Source of the DNA: UJ101 sp965262705
GTDB lineage: Bacteria > Bacteroidota > Bacteroidia > Flavobacteriales > UJ101
Assembly: GCA_965262705.1 (NCBI GenBank)
Contig: OZ253556.1
Coordinates: 868,001-932,000 of the forward strand
Length of the DNA: 64,000 nucleotides
Direction of reading: 5' to 3'
Positions 52,139 to 60,412 of this stretch are shown here, piece after piece. Within the stretch, counting starts at the first letter, position 1; each line of letters opens with the position of its first letter. The position numbers and the translations under genes are program-made. The notes under the pieces are model-generated. The model was not told where the DNA came from, did no database searches, and saw nothing but the letters and a program-made list of their open reading frames with translations.

Positions 52139-53151
52139 CTTTCTTTAAAATCTAATACAGAATAATCTCCTAGGCTGACTTTGCGTGCCACACCTACATA
52201 AATGGCATTATTGCCAATCATTGCTTTGCTCAAGTTAGCATTTGTAATAACAGTATCTTCCTGAATAAGCGATTCGGTAATATTGCAATCCTCTACGCGC
52301 GTTCTTTTTCCTACTGAAACACAAGGGCCTATTTTAGAGTTTTTAATAATCACTCCCTCACCGATATAACATGGCGGAATAATCAGCGAGTTATCAATTA
52401 ATGCCGATTCATCGATCAATTGCTCAATTCCCTCTTTTAATTTCAGAATTTTTGAATTGGTTTCAATCGTTACGGTCTTATTTCCACAATCCATCCATTC
52501 GTTTACTTTTCCAGAGACGAATCGCATTCCTTTTTTTTTCAAATTTTCAAGCGCGTCGGTCAATTGATATTCCCCATTGACTTTCAGATTGTTATTAATA
52601 AGGTATTGCAATTCATTTTTCAATACTTTACCCTCTTTAAAATAATAAATGCCAATAATTGCCAAATCGGAAACCGGTGTTTGGGGCTTTTCAATCAATT
52701 CTGAAATGAACCCTTGCTCATCTAATTTAACTATCCCAAAAGCACTTGGATCATTTACCTTTTTCACCCAAATAACACCATCGGAAGCAGCGCCGATGGT
52801 AAAATCAGCAGTAAATAATGTATCAGCAAAAGCTACTACTATAGGTCCTTCAAGCGATGATTGAGCACAGTGAACGGCATGTGCAGTGCCTAGGGGCTTT
52901 TCCTGCTGGTAAATCATGCCTTTAGCCCCAAGATTTTCAGCTATTTTAATTAAATCTTTTTCTACATCTTTACCAAAATCACCGATTACAAAGGCAATTT
53001 CCTCTACTTTTTCTTGTAGTACTTTGGCTATGTCTTCTACCAATCGCTGTACAATGGGCTTGCCTGCAATGGGGATCAATGGCTTAGGGACGGTCAAGGT
53101 ATGCGGGCGGAGCCGAGATCCACGCCCTGCCATGGGAACGATTATTTTCAT
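52135..53151 (-). CDS. Sugar-phosphate nucleotidyltransferase
   Basis: 338 residues. The catalytic N-terminal domain has MKIIVPMAGRGSRLRPHTLTVPKPLIPIAGKPI (nucleotide-binding GxGxRxRP...PKP) and later GTAHAVHCA, FADTLF and ELIEKPQTP. The C-terminal hexapeptide left-handed beta helix (about 245-330) is present. The fold is that of glucose-1-phosphate thymidylyl/uridylyl transferases; exact sugar and nucleotide cannot be decided. It is conserved in this position in Flavobacteriia beside DUF4292. Confidence 0.9.
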   Translation of the reverse strand: MKIIVPMAGRGSRLRPHTLTVPKPLIPIAGKPIVQRLVEDIAKVLQEKVEEIAFVIGDFGKDVEKDLIKIAENLGAKGMIYQQEKPLGTAHAVHCAQSSLEGPIVVAFADTLFTADFTIGAASDGVIWVKKVNDPSAFGIVKLDEQGFISELIEKPQTPVSDLAIIGIYYFKEGKVLKNELQYLINNNLKVNGEYQLTDALENLKKKGMRFVSGKVNEWMDCGNKTVTIETNSKILKLKEGIEQLIDESALIDNSLIIPPCYIGEGVIIKNSKIGPCVSVGKRTRVEDCNITESLIQEDTVITNANLSKAMIGNNAIYVGVARKVSLGDYSVLDFKER

Positions 53152-53186
53152 ATTTATTACTTCAATTTAATTTTTTCTATTACATG

Positions 53187-53321
53187 GAGACTTTTGCAAA
53201 AAGTATTTTTGCCACACTACGCCAATGCACGAAGGAGATTAAAATCTGGATCAACTTTTGTTTGTGGGATTTTGTTTGAGTATTGCAATCTATTGACAAA
53301 AATACTTTTTGCAAAAGTCTC
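53187..53321. repeat. Fold-back repeat variant with 25-bp perfect arms
   Basis: GAGACTTTTGCAAAAAGTAT at 53187 and its reverse complement ending at 53321 give 25-bp perfect arms (53187-53211, 53297-53321). The 85-bp interior is unlike other copies. It is located between the nucleotidyltransferase and the HNH gene. Confidence 0.85.
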
Positions 53322-53384
53322 TTTATTTATATAAATATTTTTTAGTATCATTTATCATATTTTTCAGAAAATTTCTCTTAATTT

Positions 53385-54023
53385 TTATTCTAAAAAGATA
53401 TTTTTTCTATGATAATCTAAGTATTTTTCTCTTCCATTAGTATCCAATTCTGGATATTTATTACCTGACTTTAAACCCAATTTAGCCCTGTTAGATTCTG
53501 AAATAGTATTTGAAACTATAATAGCTCTATTATCCCCAAAAGTTATCAACCCCTTATCAAACAATTTATCAATTGTTGGAGAAAAAATAAATCCGTTATA
53601 TACATCCATCCTTTCAACATTATAGCTAACTGCCCAGGGCTTAATATGACTGGCATTTAAAATTCGCTTTTCAGAAATACCGGTAATAGGGCATTTCTTA
53701 AATAATTTAAGTAATTTATCTCTAAACTTGCTTTGACCTATTCTCATATTTGAAACCCTCTGTCTGCTTGTTTTTCCTACATTTTCATCCTCAATTAAAT
53801 TCAATTTTTCCTCGTCATAATCAAGCAAGCTAAAAATTCCATCATCAATCTTTTTAAAACTTTTCTCAATATCCCTATATAATACCCCGCGTATACCAGC
53901 TTTCCACTCTTTCCGTTTTTTTATTTCAGGGTAGTATTTCTCAATTTGATTATAAATAATTGGCCAATTTGCAATTCCTCCATTATCTTTAAGCACTTTT
54001 TTTATTGCTTCAACTTTAGTCAT
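53385..54023 (-). CDS. HNH endonuclease, possible restriction enzyme
   Basis: 212 residues. The N-terminal winged-helix-like region (TKVEAIKKVLKDNGGIANWPIIYNQIEKYYP...) is followed by an HNH_2-type nuclease domain: CPITGISEKRILNASHIKPWAVS, then YNGFIFSPTIDKLFDKGLITF. This architecture occurs in restriction-type HNH nucleases. Just upstream on the same strand is a short open stretch resembling a methyltransferase N-terminus. It splits dut from the nucleotidyltransferase and looks like an inserted cassette. Target unknown. Confidence 0.8.
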   Translation of the reverse strand: MTKVEAIKKVLKDNGGIANWPIIYNQIEKYYPEIKKRKEWKAGIRGVLYRDIEKSFKKIDDGIFSLLDYDEEKLNLIEDENVGKTSRQRVSNMRIGQSKFRDKLLKLFKKCPITGISEKRILNASHIKPWAVSYNVERMDVYNGFIFSPTIDKLFDKGLITFGDNRAIIVSNTISESNRAKLGLKSGNKYPELDTNGREKYLDYHRKNIFLE

Positions 54024-54114
54024 TTTTTCAATATATCAATATTGTTACCCAGTAGAATTTTATTTTTTACCTCTTCCAATTTAAATGCTTTATTTTCTGT
54101 ATTGCCAACTTTAT
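54024..54114 (-). pseudogene. Possible N-terminal stub of a DNA methyltransferase
   Basis: On the minus strand an open stretch reads VNKVGNTENKAFKLEEVK then NKILLGNNIDILKK and TGA; that stop overlaps the region of the HNH start. The N-K-I-L-L-G-N-N-x-x-I-L-K pattern resembles the start of N6-adenine or N4-cytosine methyltransferases before their FxGxG/DPPY core. The rest of such a gene is absent. Short and uncertain. Confidence 0.35.
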
Positions 54115-54128
54115 TCACTCGTAGTTTT

Positions 54129-54560
54129 TTATTGTCCTGTACTGCCAAATCCTCCTGCACCTCGTATCGTTTTATCTAAAACCGATACCGGCTGCCATTC
54201 CACGCGTTCATGCCTTGCAATTACGAGTTGAGCGATACGGTCGCCATTTTTTATGATAAAATCTTCGTTTGAGATATTCGCAAGAATTACACCCATTTCT
54301 CCTCGATAATCCGAATCAATGGTTCCCGGACTATTTAAACAGGTAATGCCCTTTTTCAACGCCAGTCCGCTTCGAGGGCGTATTTGCGCCTCAAATCCTA
54401 CGGGAATTGCTATAAAAAGTCCAGTAGGCACAAGTCTTCTCGACAGAGGTTTGAGCGTAATATCTTGTGAAAGATTTGCCCTCAAGTCCATACCGGCAGA
54501 AGCTATCGTTTCGTAAGAAGGTAAGGGGTGATTGGATTTATTGATTATTTCGATTTTCAT
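54129..54560 (-). CDS. dut: dUTP diphosphatase
   Basis: 143-residue trimeric dUTPase hydrolysing dUTP to dUMP. All five motifs are seen: SAGMDLRA, RPRSGLALKKGI, NSPGTIDSDYRGE, NGDRIAQLVI and RGAGGFGSTG. Full length. It overlaps the flippase gene by 4 bp (ATGA) and is presumably co-transcribed. Confidence 0.97.
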   Translation of the reverse strand: MKIEIINKSNHPLPSYETIASAGMDLRANLSQDITLKPLSRRLVPTGLFIAIPVGFEAQIRPRSGLALKKGITCLNSPGTIDSDYRGEMGVILANISNEDFIIKNGDRIAQLVIARHERVEWQPVSVLDKTIRGAGGFGSTGQ

Positions 54561-55981
54561 TTTTTTATTATATAAGACTTCATCGATTTAAATTCCACCA
54601 AAAGTATCACGATTAAATAACTTATCAAAATCATGTTATTAAAGAAAATATCTAACTTACATTGAAAAATAATATAAGACATTACACTACTCACCATCAG
54701 GTAAAATCCTATTTTTTTAAGATTATATGGAATTGGATTGTATTTTCTGCTAAATAAATAAGATAAGAGGAGCATAGAAGAATAGGCCGCCAAGGTCGTC
54801 CATGCGGCGACTTGAAAATCTTGCATACGGGTCATTATAAAAATATTACCTAGCAGCGTAATACAAAGCCCAGCAAGTGAAAAAAGAGTGCTAAAAAACG
54901 TTTTATCAATGACTTTGTACCAGATGGAAATGTTGCGATAAATGCCCAAAATCAAGTTAGCCAATAAAATAATTGGAACAATTTTTAGTGCAATGAAGTA
55001 CTCTGAACTTCCAATAATTAAATGTTTCAACCAGCTTAAATTAGCTATAACGCTTACAAAAACGACGCTTCCAAACAGCGTATAAATTAAAATCGCATCA
55101 GCGTATATTTTGTCTCTATTGGTTTGTTTCATTTTTTTAAAAAAGAAAGGTTCAATGCCTAATCTAAAAGCCATTTCGTAGAGCATAATAAAAACCCCAA
55201 GTTTATAGCAAGCACCATAAGCACCGGTAATTTTTTCACCAAGTGCCGATTTCATAAAGAGTTTGTCAAAGGTTTCGTTAAGTGCATAAGCGATAGAAGC
55301 TAAAGCAATGGGCGAACCGAAAAAGAACATTTTTTTTGCTAATGAAAGGTTAAAAACGCCTTTTCTTATAATTTTTATAAATTCTCCGCTGATCCCCATT
55401 AAACTGGCAAGGCTGGCAATGAGGGTTGCAATGAGAATCAATCCGCCGTCATCAAACAGATTTTTTATATTTATCAAAACAGGCGTTTTTATAGCGAAAA
55501 AGAAGAGTAAAACTACGGCGTTTACAATGACGTTTAGTATTTTGAGTGCAGAGAATTTAACCGATTTTTCCTGCAATCGCAAGTACGTATAACCGAGCGC
55601 CAAAAAAGTATCGGAAGTGATGATAAGGATTGCAAAAAGGGCATACTCGGCGGGATAACTACGAAAAGCAGCGAGTTGAGGATAATATTCCAGCCCTATA
55701 ACTAAGAAAATAACTGCAACTGTGCCCACTACATAAAGTGCGGTTTTAGCGGTGGTTGGTTTACTTTCATTTTGGGAGGCAAATCGAAAAATTGCGGTTT
55801 CAAAACCGAAAGTAAGCACTTGTATCATTAAAAAATCGAAGAGGAAAACATCATTAATATTGGCATAGGCTTCAGCACGCAATAAATCGGTAAAAAAATA
55901 AGTAAATACTAAGTTTATCGCCCTTGGCAAGGCGGTGCCCAGCCCGTAAATGAAAATATCTTTAATTAATTTTTTATACAA
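54557..55981 (-). CDS. Polysaccharide/oligosaccharide flippase
   Basis: 474 residues with about 12-14 membrane helices, MOP superfamily (Wzx-like). The N-terminus IFIYGLGTALPRAINLVFTYFFTDLL and repeated hydrophobic segments fit the polysaccharide-biosynthesis exporter family. It probably flips undecaprenyl-linked glycans or lipid II-type intermediates; the substrate cannot be told. It is coupled to dut by a 4-bp overlap, a conserved flavobacterial arrangement. Confidence 0.88.
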   Translation of the reverse strand: MYKKLIKDIFIYGLGTALPRAINLVFTYFFTDLLRAEAYANINDVFLFDFLMIQVLTFGFETAIFRFASQNESKPTTAKTALYVVGTVAVIFLVIGLEYYPQLAAFRSYPAEYALFAILIITSDTFLALGYTYLRLQEKSVKFSALKILNVIVNAVVLLFFFAIKTPVLINIKNLFDDGGLILIATLIASLASLMGISGEFIKIIRKGVFNLSLAKKMFFFGSPIALASIAYALNETFDKLFMKSALGEKITGAYGACYKLGVFIMLYEMAFRLGIEPFFFKKMKQTNRDKIYADAILIYTLFGSVVFVSVIANLSWLKHLIIGSSEYFIALKIVPIILLANLILGIYRNISIWYKVIDKTFFSTLFSLAGLCITLLGNIFIMTRMQDFQVAAWTTLAAYSSMLLLSYLFSRKYNPIPYNLKKIGFYLMVSSVMSYIIFQCKLDIFFNNMILISYLIVILLVEFKSMKSYIIKK

Positions 55982-55998
55982 TCTTTTGTTTTAAAAAT

Positions 55999-56520
55999 TT
56001 ATGCGTACTGAGAAAAATAGAATGCTTTTGGGTTTAAATGAGTACAAAACCCTTCTTCTTCTCTAAAACATTTCCCAGTAGTTTTTCTCTTTTTGTTAGA
56101 TTTTTCCTCTATAACTCGTATTTTCTTAAAGTTAATATTTTTCTCTTGGATAATTTTTTCGGGATGTACTCTATTAAAAGAGTGAATTAAAAAACGAACA
56201 AAACTTTCTCCAGCGATAAGTTGTTTTTTATATGGTAATCCGTGTGATTTTTTTAATTCTATTAATAAAATGTTAACTATTCTTTTTTTCTCAAAAACTA
56301 ACACATAATCATTCATTTTCTTTAAATCAGAAACATCAGAGAAGTAAGGAAATAATTCTATATTATTTCTATCAAATTTGTATAGTTCATATTCATTACC
56401 TCTATCTTTAATTTTACATTTCATTGTAAACGTGTTCCCTTGAGCATCCTCCTTTTCTTCACGAAGACTGCCTGAGTTATCTTTGAATTTATCGTTTATA
56501 ATTTCATCTAAGAAACTCAT
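55999..56520 (-). CDS. PD-(D/E)XK-like protein, partner of the AAA ATPase
   Basis: 173 residues, no signal peptide, no family I can name. Residues 65-101 read as a PD-(D/E)XK nuclease core: Asp71 in KMNDYVLVF, then the strand ILLIELKKS with Glu88-x-Lys90, and a following helix with Gln100. The N-terminal part is charged; the C-terminal part has EEKSNKKRKTTGKC and two further Cys (CFREEEGFC region), perhaps for nucleic-acid or metal binding. Its ATG overlaps the stop of the AAA gene (ATGA), so the two are translationally coupled. Nuclease activity is inferred from the motif only. Confidence 0.65.
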   Translation of the reverse strand: MSFLDEIINDKFKDNSGSLREEKEDAQGNTFTMKCKIKDRGNEYELYKFDRNNIELFPYFSDVSDLKKMNDYVLVFEKKRIVNILLIELKKSHGLPYKKQLIAGESFVRFLIHSFNRVHPEKIIQEKNINFKKIRVIEEKSNKKRKTTGKCFREEEGFCTHLNPKAFYFSQYA

Positions 56521-57905
56521 TTACTATAGTATTTTAAGGCGTAATTAAGTTCGTCCGTAGTATCATTCAACTGTTCTATGGTTTCATCCATGGCTTTTAT
56601 TTCTAATCCTTCGCTATCTATTTTAATTTTTTCAACGTTTACTTTTCGAGCATTACTTCGCTTATATTCAAAAGCATACGCATTCATATCTTCGGGTTTA
56701 ATATATTCGTCTTCTTTGTATGAAAGTTCCTCTCTTTTCTTTTTAATCATTTCATTATCCCGGTTGGAAAGAAGAATCAGGTTATTTATTTCTCGAATAA
56801 TATAATCGCTGTGCGTACTAATGAGCAGGCGGAGACCTTTATTAATAAGTCTTGCAAAAATACGGGTGAGTATAAGTTGATTCTCAGGATGTAAGTTGAG
56901 TTCCGGCTCGTCTATAATAATTACATCGCCCTTCCTTGCAATATGTTTTAAATAAAAAACAAGACTAGACAAGGTTTTTACAATGGAAGCCGTAAGATGA
57001 ATAGGCATTTTTTTAGTTTTGGCTTTTTCATGGGAAAACAAAACTTCACCGTTTTTAGAGATGATCATTTTGCCATGTAATAATTCCCGCTCTACCTGAA
57101 TAGCAAAATCATAATATTCGCCTTTTGTTTTTTGTGTATGAACAAGGTCTTCAGCAATTTCCAATCCATCTCTGACGGGCAGTGGATAGCGCGTACTTCT
57201 TTTATCAATAAAGTCAACGGGATCATAATCTTTCAAGTTTTGAATTTGTTCGATTAATTCATGTCGCTTTAATGAAAGTTCTTTAGAAAAAGTATAGATA
57301 GAATTTCGTTCCACTGGAAAAATAGATGCACTGAGAAAAGGATAAAAACTGAGGATATTAAAAAGAAAACTTCCTAAGAGCAAATTTAAAGGAAATCTAT
57401 TTTTTAACTCCCCCGAAAGTTCAATGGATATTTTGCTTTCGCCTTTTTCCTTTTTAAATAAGACTACTGTGCCTTCAATAGTACGAGAGATATTTATTTC
57501 AAGGTTTATTAATATTCTTTCAAAAGTTTCTTGGTCTTCTTCTAGTTGAATTTCAAAGTCCTTAAATAATCCTTCTGCTTCTTCTTTTGAAATTCCAAAA
57601 ATACTCCCTAGTTCATTTTTTAAATTGTTAGTTTTAGCATTTTTATATTCCCACAACTTTTTAAAATCAATGGGAACAATTAGTTTTCGCTGACTTTCAG
57701 TTCTACTATTGCTATGCAATTTGCTTATATCAATGTGGATACTTTCATTGAAAGTAATCGAATTAACCCGTTTTATCAACCCGTAAATTAAAAATGCCAA
57801 ATAGGTTTTTCCTGAGTTATTAGGTCCGGTAAATAAAATTAATTTCGGACTCAAGTCTATTTTAGCCTCCTTTATCGGACCGAGGTTCTTTACGGAGAAA
57901 ATCAT
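56517..57905 (-). CDS. AAA/ABC-type ATPase, OLD-like without TOPRIM
   Basis: 462 residues. Walker A GPNNSGKT at 27-34 follows FSVKNLGPIKEAKIDLS, typical of AAA_15/AAA_21 (SMC/RecF-like) ATPases. Near the C-terminus come GDVIIIDEPELNLHPENQ (Walker B, about 330) and LLISTHSDYIIREI (switch His, about 364). The region in between has a helical insertion. After residue 380 only about 80 residues remain, so there is no OLD-type TOPRIM nuclease in this chain. A perfect TATCTTTG lies about 20 bp upstream. Related ATPases drive defence systems (OLD/Gabija, Septu, PARIS); defence here is an inference. Confidence 0.85.
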   Translation of the reverse strand: MIFSVKNLGPIKEAKIDLSPKLILFTGPNNSGKTYLAFLIYGLIKRVNSITFNESIHIDISKLHSNSRTESQRKLIVPIDFKKLWEYKNAKTNNLKNELGSIFGISKEEAEGLFKDFEIQLEEDQETFERILINLEINISRTIEGTVVLFKKEKGESKISIELSGELKNRFPLNLLLGSFLFNILSFYPFLSASIFPVERNSIYTFSKELSLKRHELIEQIQNLKDYDPVDFIDKRSTRYPLPVRDGLEIAEDLVHTQKTKGEYYDFAIQVERELLHGKMIISKNGEVLFSHEKAKTKKMPIHLTASIVKTLSSLVFYLKHIARKGDVIIIDEPELNLHPENQLILTRIFARLINKGLRLLISTHSDYIIREINNLILLSNRDNEMIKKKREELSYKEDEYIKPEDMNAYAFEYKRSNARKVNVEKIKIDSEGLEIKAMDETIEQLNDTTDELNYALKYYSK

Positions 57906-57924
57906 AATAAAAAATTAATTTAAA

Positions 57925-57932
57925 CAAAGATA
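57925..57932 (-). promoter_or_regulatory. -7 box of the AAA/nuclease pair
   Basis: Minus-strand TATCTTTG, 19 bp before the AAA ATG and between it and nfuA. It suggests the pair has its own promoter. No -33 TTG is seen. Confidence 0.5.
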
Positions 57933-57954
57933 ATGAATATATTACTTAATTTTC

Positions 57955-58833
57955 TTAGCCATTAATCGCTTCTACCCTTTCTACTTTTTCAGGTAAAAAT
58001 TGTTTGAGCATGGTTTCAATTCCATTTTTTAGCGTGACGGTAGAAGAAGGACAGCCTGAACAAGCCCCTTGTAAAAGTAATTGAACGGTCTTAGTTTCCG
58101 GCTGATATTCAATTAGTTCTATATTTCCACCATCTGCTACGACGGCTGGTTTCACATATTCATCCAAGAGCGATTTAATCGCTGTTTCATCCGAAGTATA
58201 TTTTTTATGGGAATTTATTGTCGATTCTTTAAAATGGTCTAATGAATCCTCCGTTTTTAAAATGGGAATTCCTTCTTTCAAAAGGCGGGAGATTTCTTCT
58301 CGTACTTCTAAAGTAATTTCCTCCCATTGTACCGTATTATTTTTGGTAATGGCTATATAATTTTCGGTAATAAACAGTTCTTCTACAAAAGGGAACTGAA
58401 ATAAGGCGGTTGCTAAGGGCGAAACGACTGCTTCTTCTTTATTTTTAAACTCTAGCATGCCATCAAACAACATTTTATTAGCGACAAATTTTAGCACCTC
58501 TGGGTTCGGTGTCATTTCTGCATAAATAGAAATCGGAATGGATTCTTTTTTTCCAATGATTACCTTTTTTTCGTCGATGGCTCGATCAATTAAATCTTTT
58601 AATTCGGTTAGTGAAGCTTCCCAGTCCACTGTTTCTATTTTTTGAAGGGCTATGATGTTGGCGGTAATGTAAACGCGATCGACCATTGGGAAGGATAGCA
58701 ATTGCAGCGATAGCGGAGAAATTACCTCCGCTTCCTCTGAAGTTGAAAATTCAAAACTGCCCTGGGTCAATAACTCATCATTTATAAATTTTATAATGTT
58801 CGGATTATCCGTTTTTTCAATGTAAACAGCCAT
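57955..58833 (-). CDS. nfuA: NifU-family Fe-S scaffold/carrier
   Basis: 292 residues. Two tandem Nfu N-terminal-like domains (about 1-90 and 105-190; both carry the pattern NP(N/E)xxKF) precede a C-terminal NifU domain with the cluster-binding GACSGCPSSTVTLKNGIE. It delivers [4Fe-4S] clusters to client enzymes such as NadA or lipoate synthase in general; the specific client is unknown. The doubled N-domain is common in Bacteroidota. A repeat lies just upstream. Confidence 0.93.
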   Translation of the reverse strand: MAVYIEKTDNPNIIKFINDELLTQGSFEFSTSEEAEVISPLSLQLLSFPMVDRVYITANIIALQKIETVDWEASLTELKDLIDRAIDEKKVIIGKKESIPISIYAEMTPNPEVLKFVANKMLFDGMLEFKNKEEAVVSPLATALFQFPFVEELFITENYIAITKNNTVQWEEITLEVREEISRLLKEGIPILKTEDSLDHFKESTINSHKKYTSDETAIKSLLDEYVKPAVVADGGNIELIEYQPETKTVQLLLQGACSGCPSSTVTLKNGIETMLKQFLPEKVERVEAING

Positions 58834-58854
58834 TTTTAATATTTTTAATTATTT

Positions 58855-59018
58855 GAAACCGTTGCAGAACACATAAAAAAATATGAAAAAGAAAGCATCT
58901 CGCTTCAAACTGCTTCCTTCTCAAAAAATTAAAATCCTCATAATCAAAAGGTTGCTCCGGCGTTTAATTTTTATCGGGCGTTACATTTTTTTGCTAAAGT
59001 GCTTTTTGCAACGGTCTC
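58855..59018 (+). repeat. GAGACC fold-back repeat, full length
   Basis: GAAACCGTTGCAGAACACAT at the left, TGCTTTTTGCAACGGTCTC at the right, and a complete interior except the CTCAATACAAGCA module. It ends 5 bp from the murI stop and starts 22 bp before the nfuA ATG. Confidence 0.9.
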
Positions 59019-59023
59019 TATTT

Positions 59024-59845
59024 TTACAAAGATAGTTGTTCCCATCTTATTTTTTTCCCGAAAAATTGTTTTGCCATTTTTTCAAAGTTTGGTGTATAGT
59101 CTGAGACATAAAAAAAATCTTCTTTTATATTAGGCGATGTAGTATTTAATAAACGGTTCTTTAATAAATTATCTTTAATATGACGCGCTACAATAATTGG
59201 AGAGTCAACAATATTAACTTTGCCCTTATAAAAAGCGCTGATATGATTGTAAATAACAGGGTAGTGCGTGCAGCCGAGAATCAGGGTATCAATATGCTGA
59301 ATTTGCTTTTGTTTAAGATAATGGGATAGAGCAAGTTCAGCGATTTTACTTTCAGCCAGTCCTTCTTCTATAATAGGCACTAATAAAGGAGTTGCGAGAG
59401 AGGAAATCTTAATATATTTATTTAAGTTATGAAATTTTCTTGTATAAAATTTGGAAAGTGTGGTCGATTGTGTTGCAATAATTCCTATATTAGAATGAAC
59501 TTCAAAAGCTATTTTATTGACTACAGGATCGATTACATTGAATGCCAATACCCGCTCATTAATATTTGCCTCAATTTCTTCCCAAGCGTTTGCGGTAGCA
59601 GAATTACAGGCTACTACAATGGCTTTTACCCCCTGAGATAAAAAAAAATTAACAATTTCAAGGGAATATTTAATCAGTGTACGCTTTGATTTGTCGCCAT
59701 AGGGCAAATTGGCAGTATCACCAAAATAAATTATTTTCTCTTTGGGCATACACTTTTTAATCGCCTGTACAACCGTTAGCCCCCCAATGCCCGAATCGAA
59801 AATACCTATTGGTAATGTTGCTTTATTTTGTTGATTCTCGGGCAT
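59024..59845 (-). CDS. murI: Glutamate racemase
   Basis: 273 residues; makes D-glutamate for peptidoglycan. The two-base active site is clear: IGIFDSGIGGLTV, VVACNSATANAW (first Cys) and LILGCTHYPVI (second Cys), with YFGDTANLPYG. Full length. It follows the two ompH genes; a terminator-like hairpin lies directly before its start codon. Confidence 0.96.
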   Translation of the reverse strand: MPENQQNKATLPIGIFDSGIGGLTVVQAIKKCMPKEKIIYFGDTANLPYGDKSKRTLIKYSLEIVNFFLSQGVKAIVVACNSATANAWEEIEANINERVLAFNVIDPVVNKIAFEVHSNIGIIATQSTTLSKFYTRKFHNLNKYIKISSLATPLLVPIIEEGLAESKIAELALSHYLKQKQIQHIDTLILGCTHYPVIYNHISAFYKGKVNIVDSPIIVARHIKDNLLKNRLLNTTSPNIKEDFFYVSDYTPNFEKMAKQFFGKKIRWEQLSL

Positions 59846-59871
59846 AAAAAACCGCTCTTCATAAGAGCGGT
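59845..59871 (-). terminator. Terminator/attenuator hairpin between ompH and murI
   Basis: On the minus strand ACCGCTCTT-atg-AAGAGCGGT is followed by TTTTT and then the murI ATG. It is a textbook intrinsic terminator after ompH that also covers the murI ribosome-binding region. Confidence 0.8.
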
Positions 59872-59893
59872 AAATTTAATTCTTTTACTATTT

Positions 59894-60394
59894 TTATTGA
59901 ATGCCTAAATCCTTTTTTACTGCCGGTGTGATGTCATTACCTCCTTCTGCATATACTAATACCCCTCCTCTTGAATAATCTAATACATAATTAATCCCTT
60001 GTGCTTTAGCTATTTTATTTATGGATTCTTGTACTTTATTTATAATGGGGTTTAATAGCTCTTGTCTTTTTTTCTCAATGGCTTTGTACGCTTCTGCTCT
60101 CATTTTTTCAATGTCCTGGTTTTCTTTTTGCACTTCCTTATTCCATTGTTCTAATTGTTCTGGCGAAGCTGTTTTAACTTTTTCCTGGTATTGATTTGCT
60201 TTTTTTTGAAGCGCTACCATTTTAATTTCAATATCTGCCTGGTATTTTTTGCTTAAAGCCTCTATTTCTTGCTCTGCTGTTTTCTTTGCAGGCATGCCTG
60301 CAATAACTTCTGCGACAGATACGTGACCTGTCTTTTGAGCAGCAACCCCTAATCCTATGCATAAAAATGCTGCTACTAATGCTAATTTTTTCAT
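59894..60394 (-). CDS. OmpH/Skp-family periplasmic chaperone
   Basis: 166 residues. A signal peptide (MKKLALVAAFLCIGLGVAAQ) precedes a Skp-like body: a long coiled coil (AEQEIEALSKKYQADIEIKMVALQKKANQYQEKV...) between short strands GHVSVAEV and INYVLDYSRGGVLVYAEGG. It carries unfolded outer-membrane proteins to BamA. It is the second of two tandem paralogues, 18 bp after the first. Confidence 0.92.
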   Translation of the reverse strand: MKKLALVAAFLCIGLGVAAQKTGHVSVAEVIAGMPAKKTAEQEIEALSKKYQADIEIKMVALQKKANQYQEKVKTASPEQLEQWNKEVQKENQDIEKMRAEAYKAIEKKRQELLNPIINKVQESINKIAKAQGINYVLDYSRGGVLVYAEGGNDITPAVKKDLGIQ

Positions 60395-60412
60395 GTTCAG
60401 TTTTTAATCTTT

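Noticed and set aside
53385..57905. HNH gene and AAA/nuclease pair as one defence operon
   Set aside because: The flippase and dut genes, coupled to each other, lie between them, and the AAA pair has its own -7 box. They are treated as two separate cassettes.
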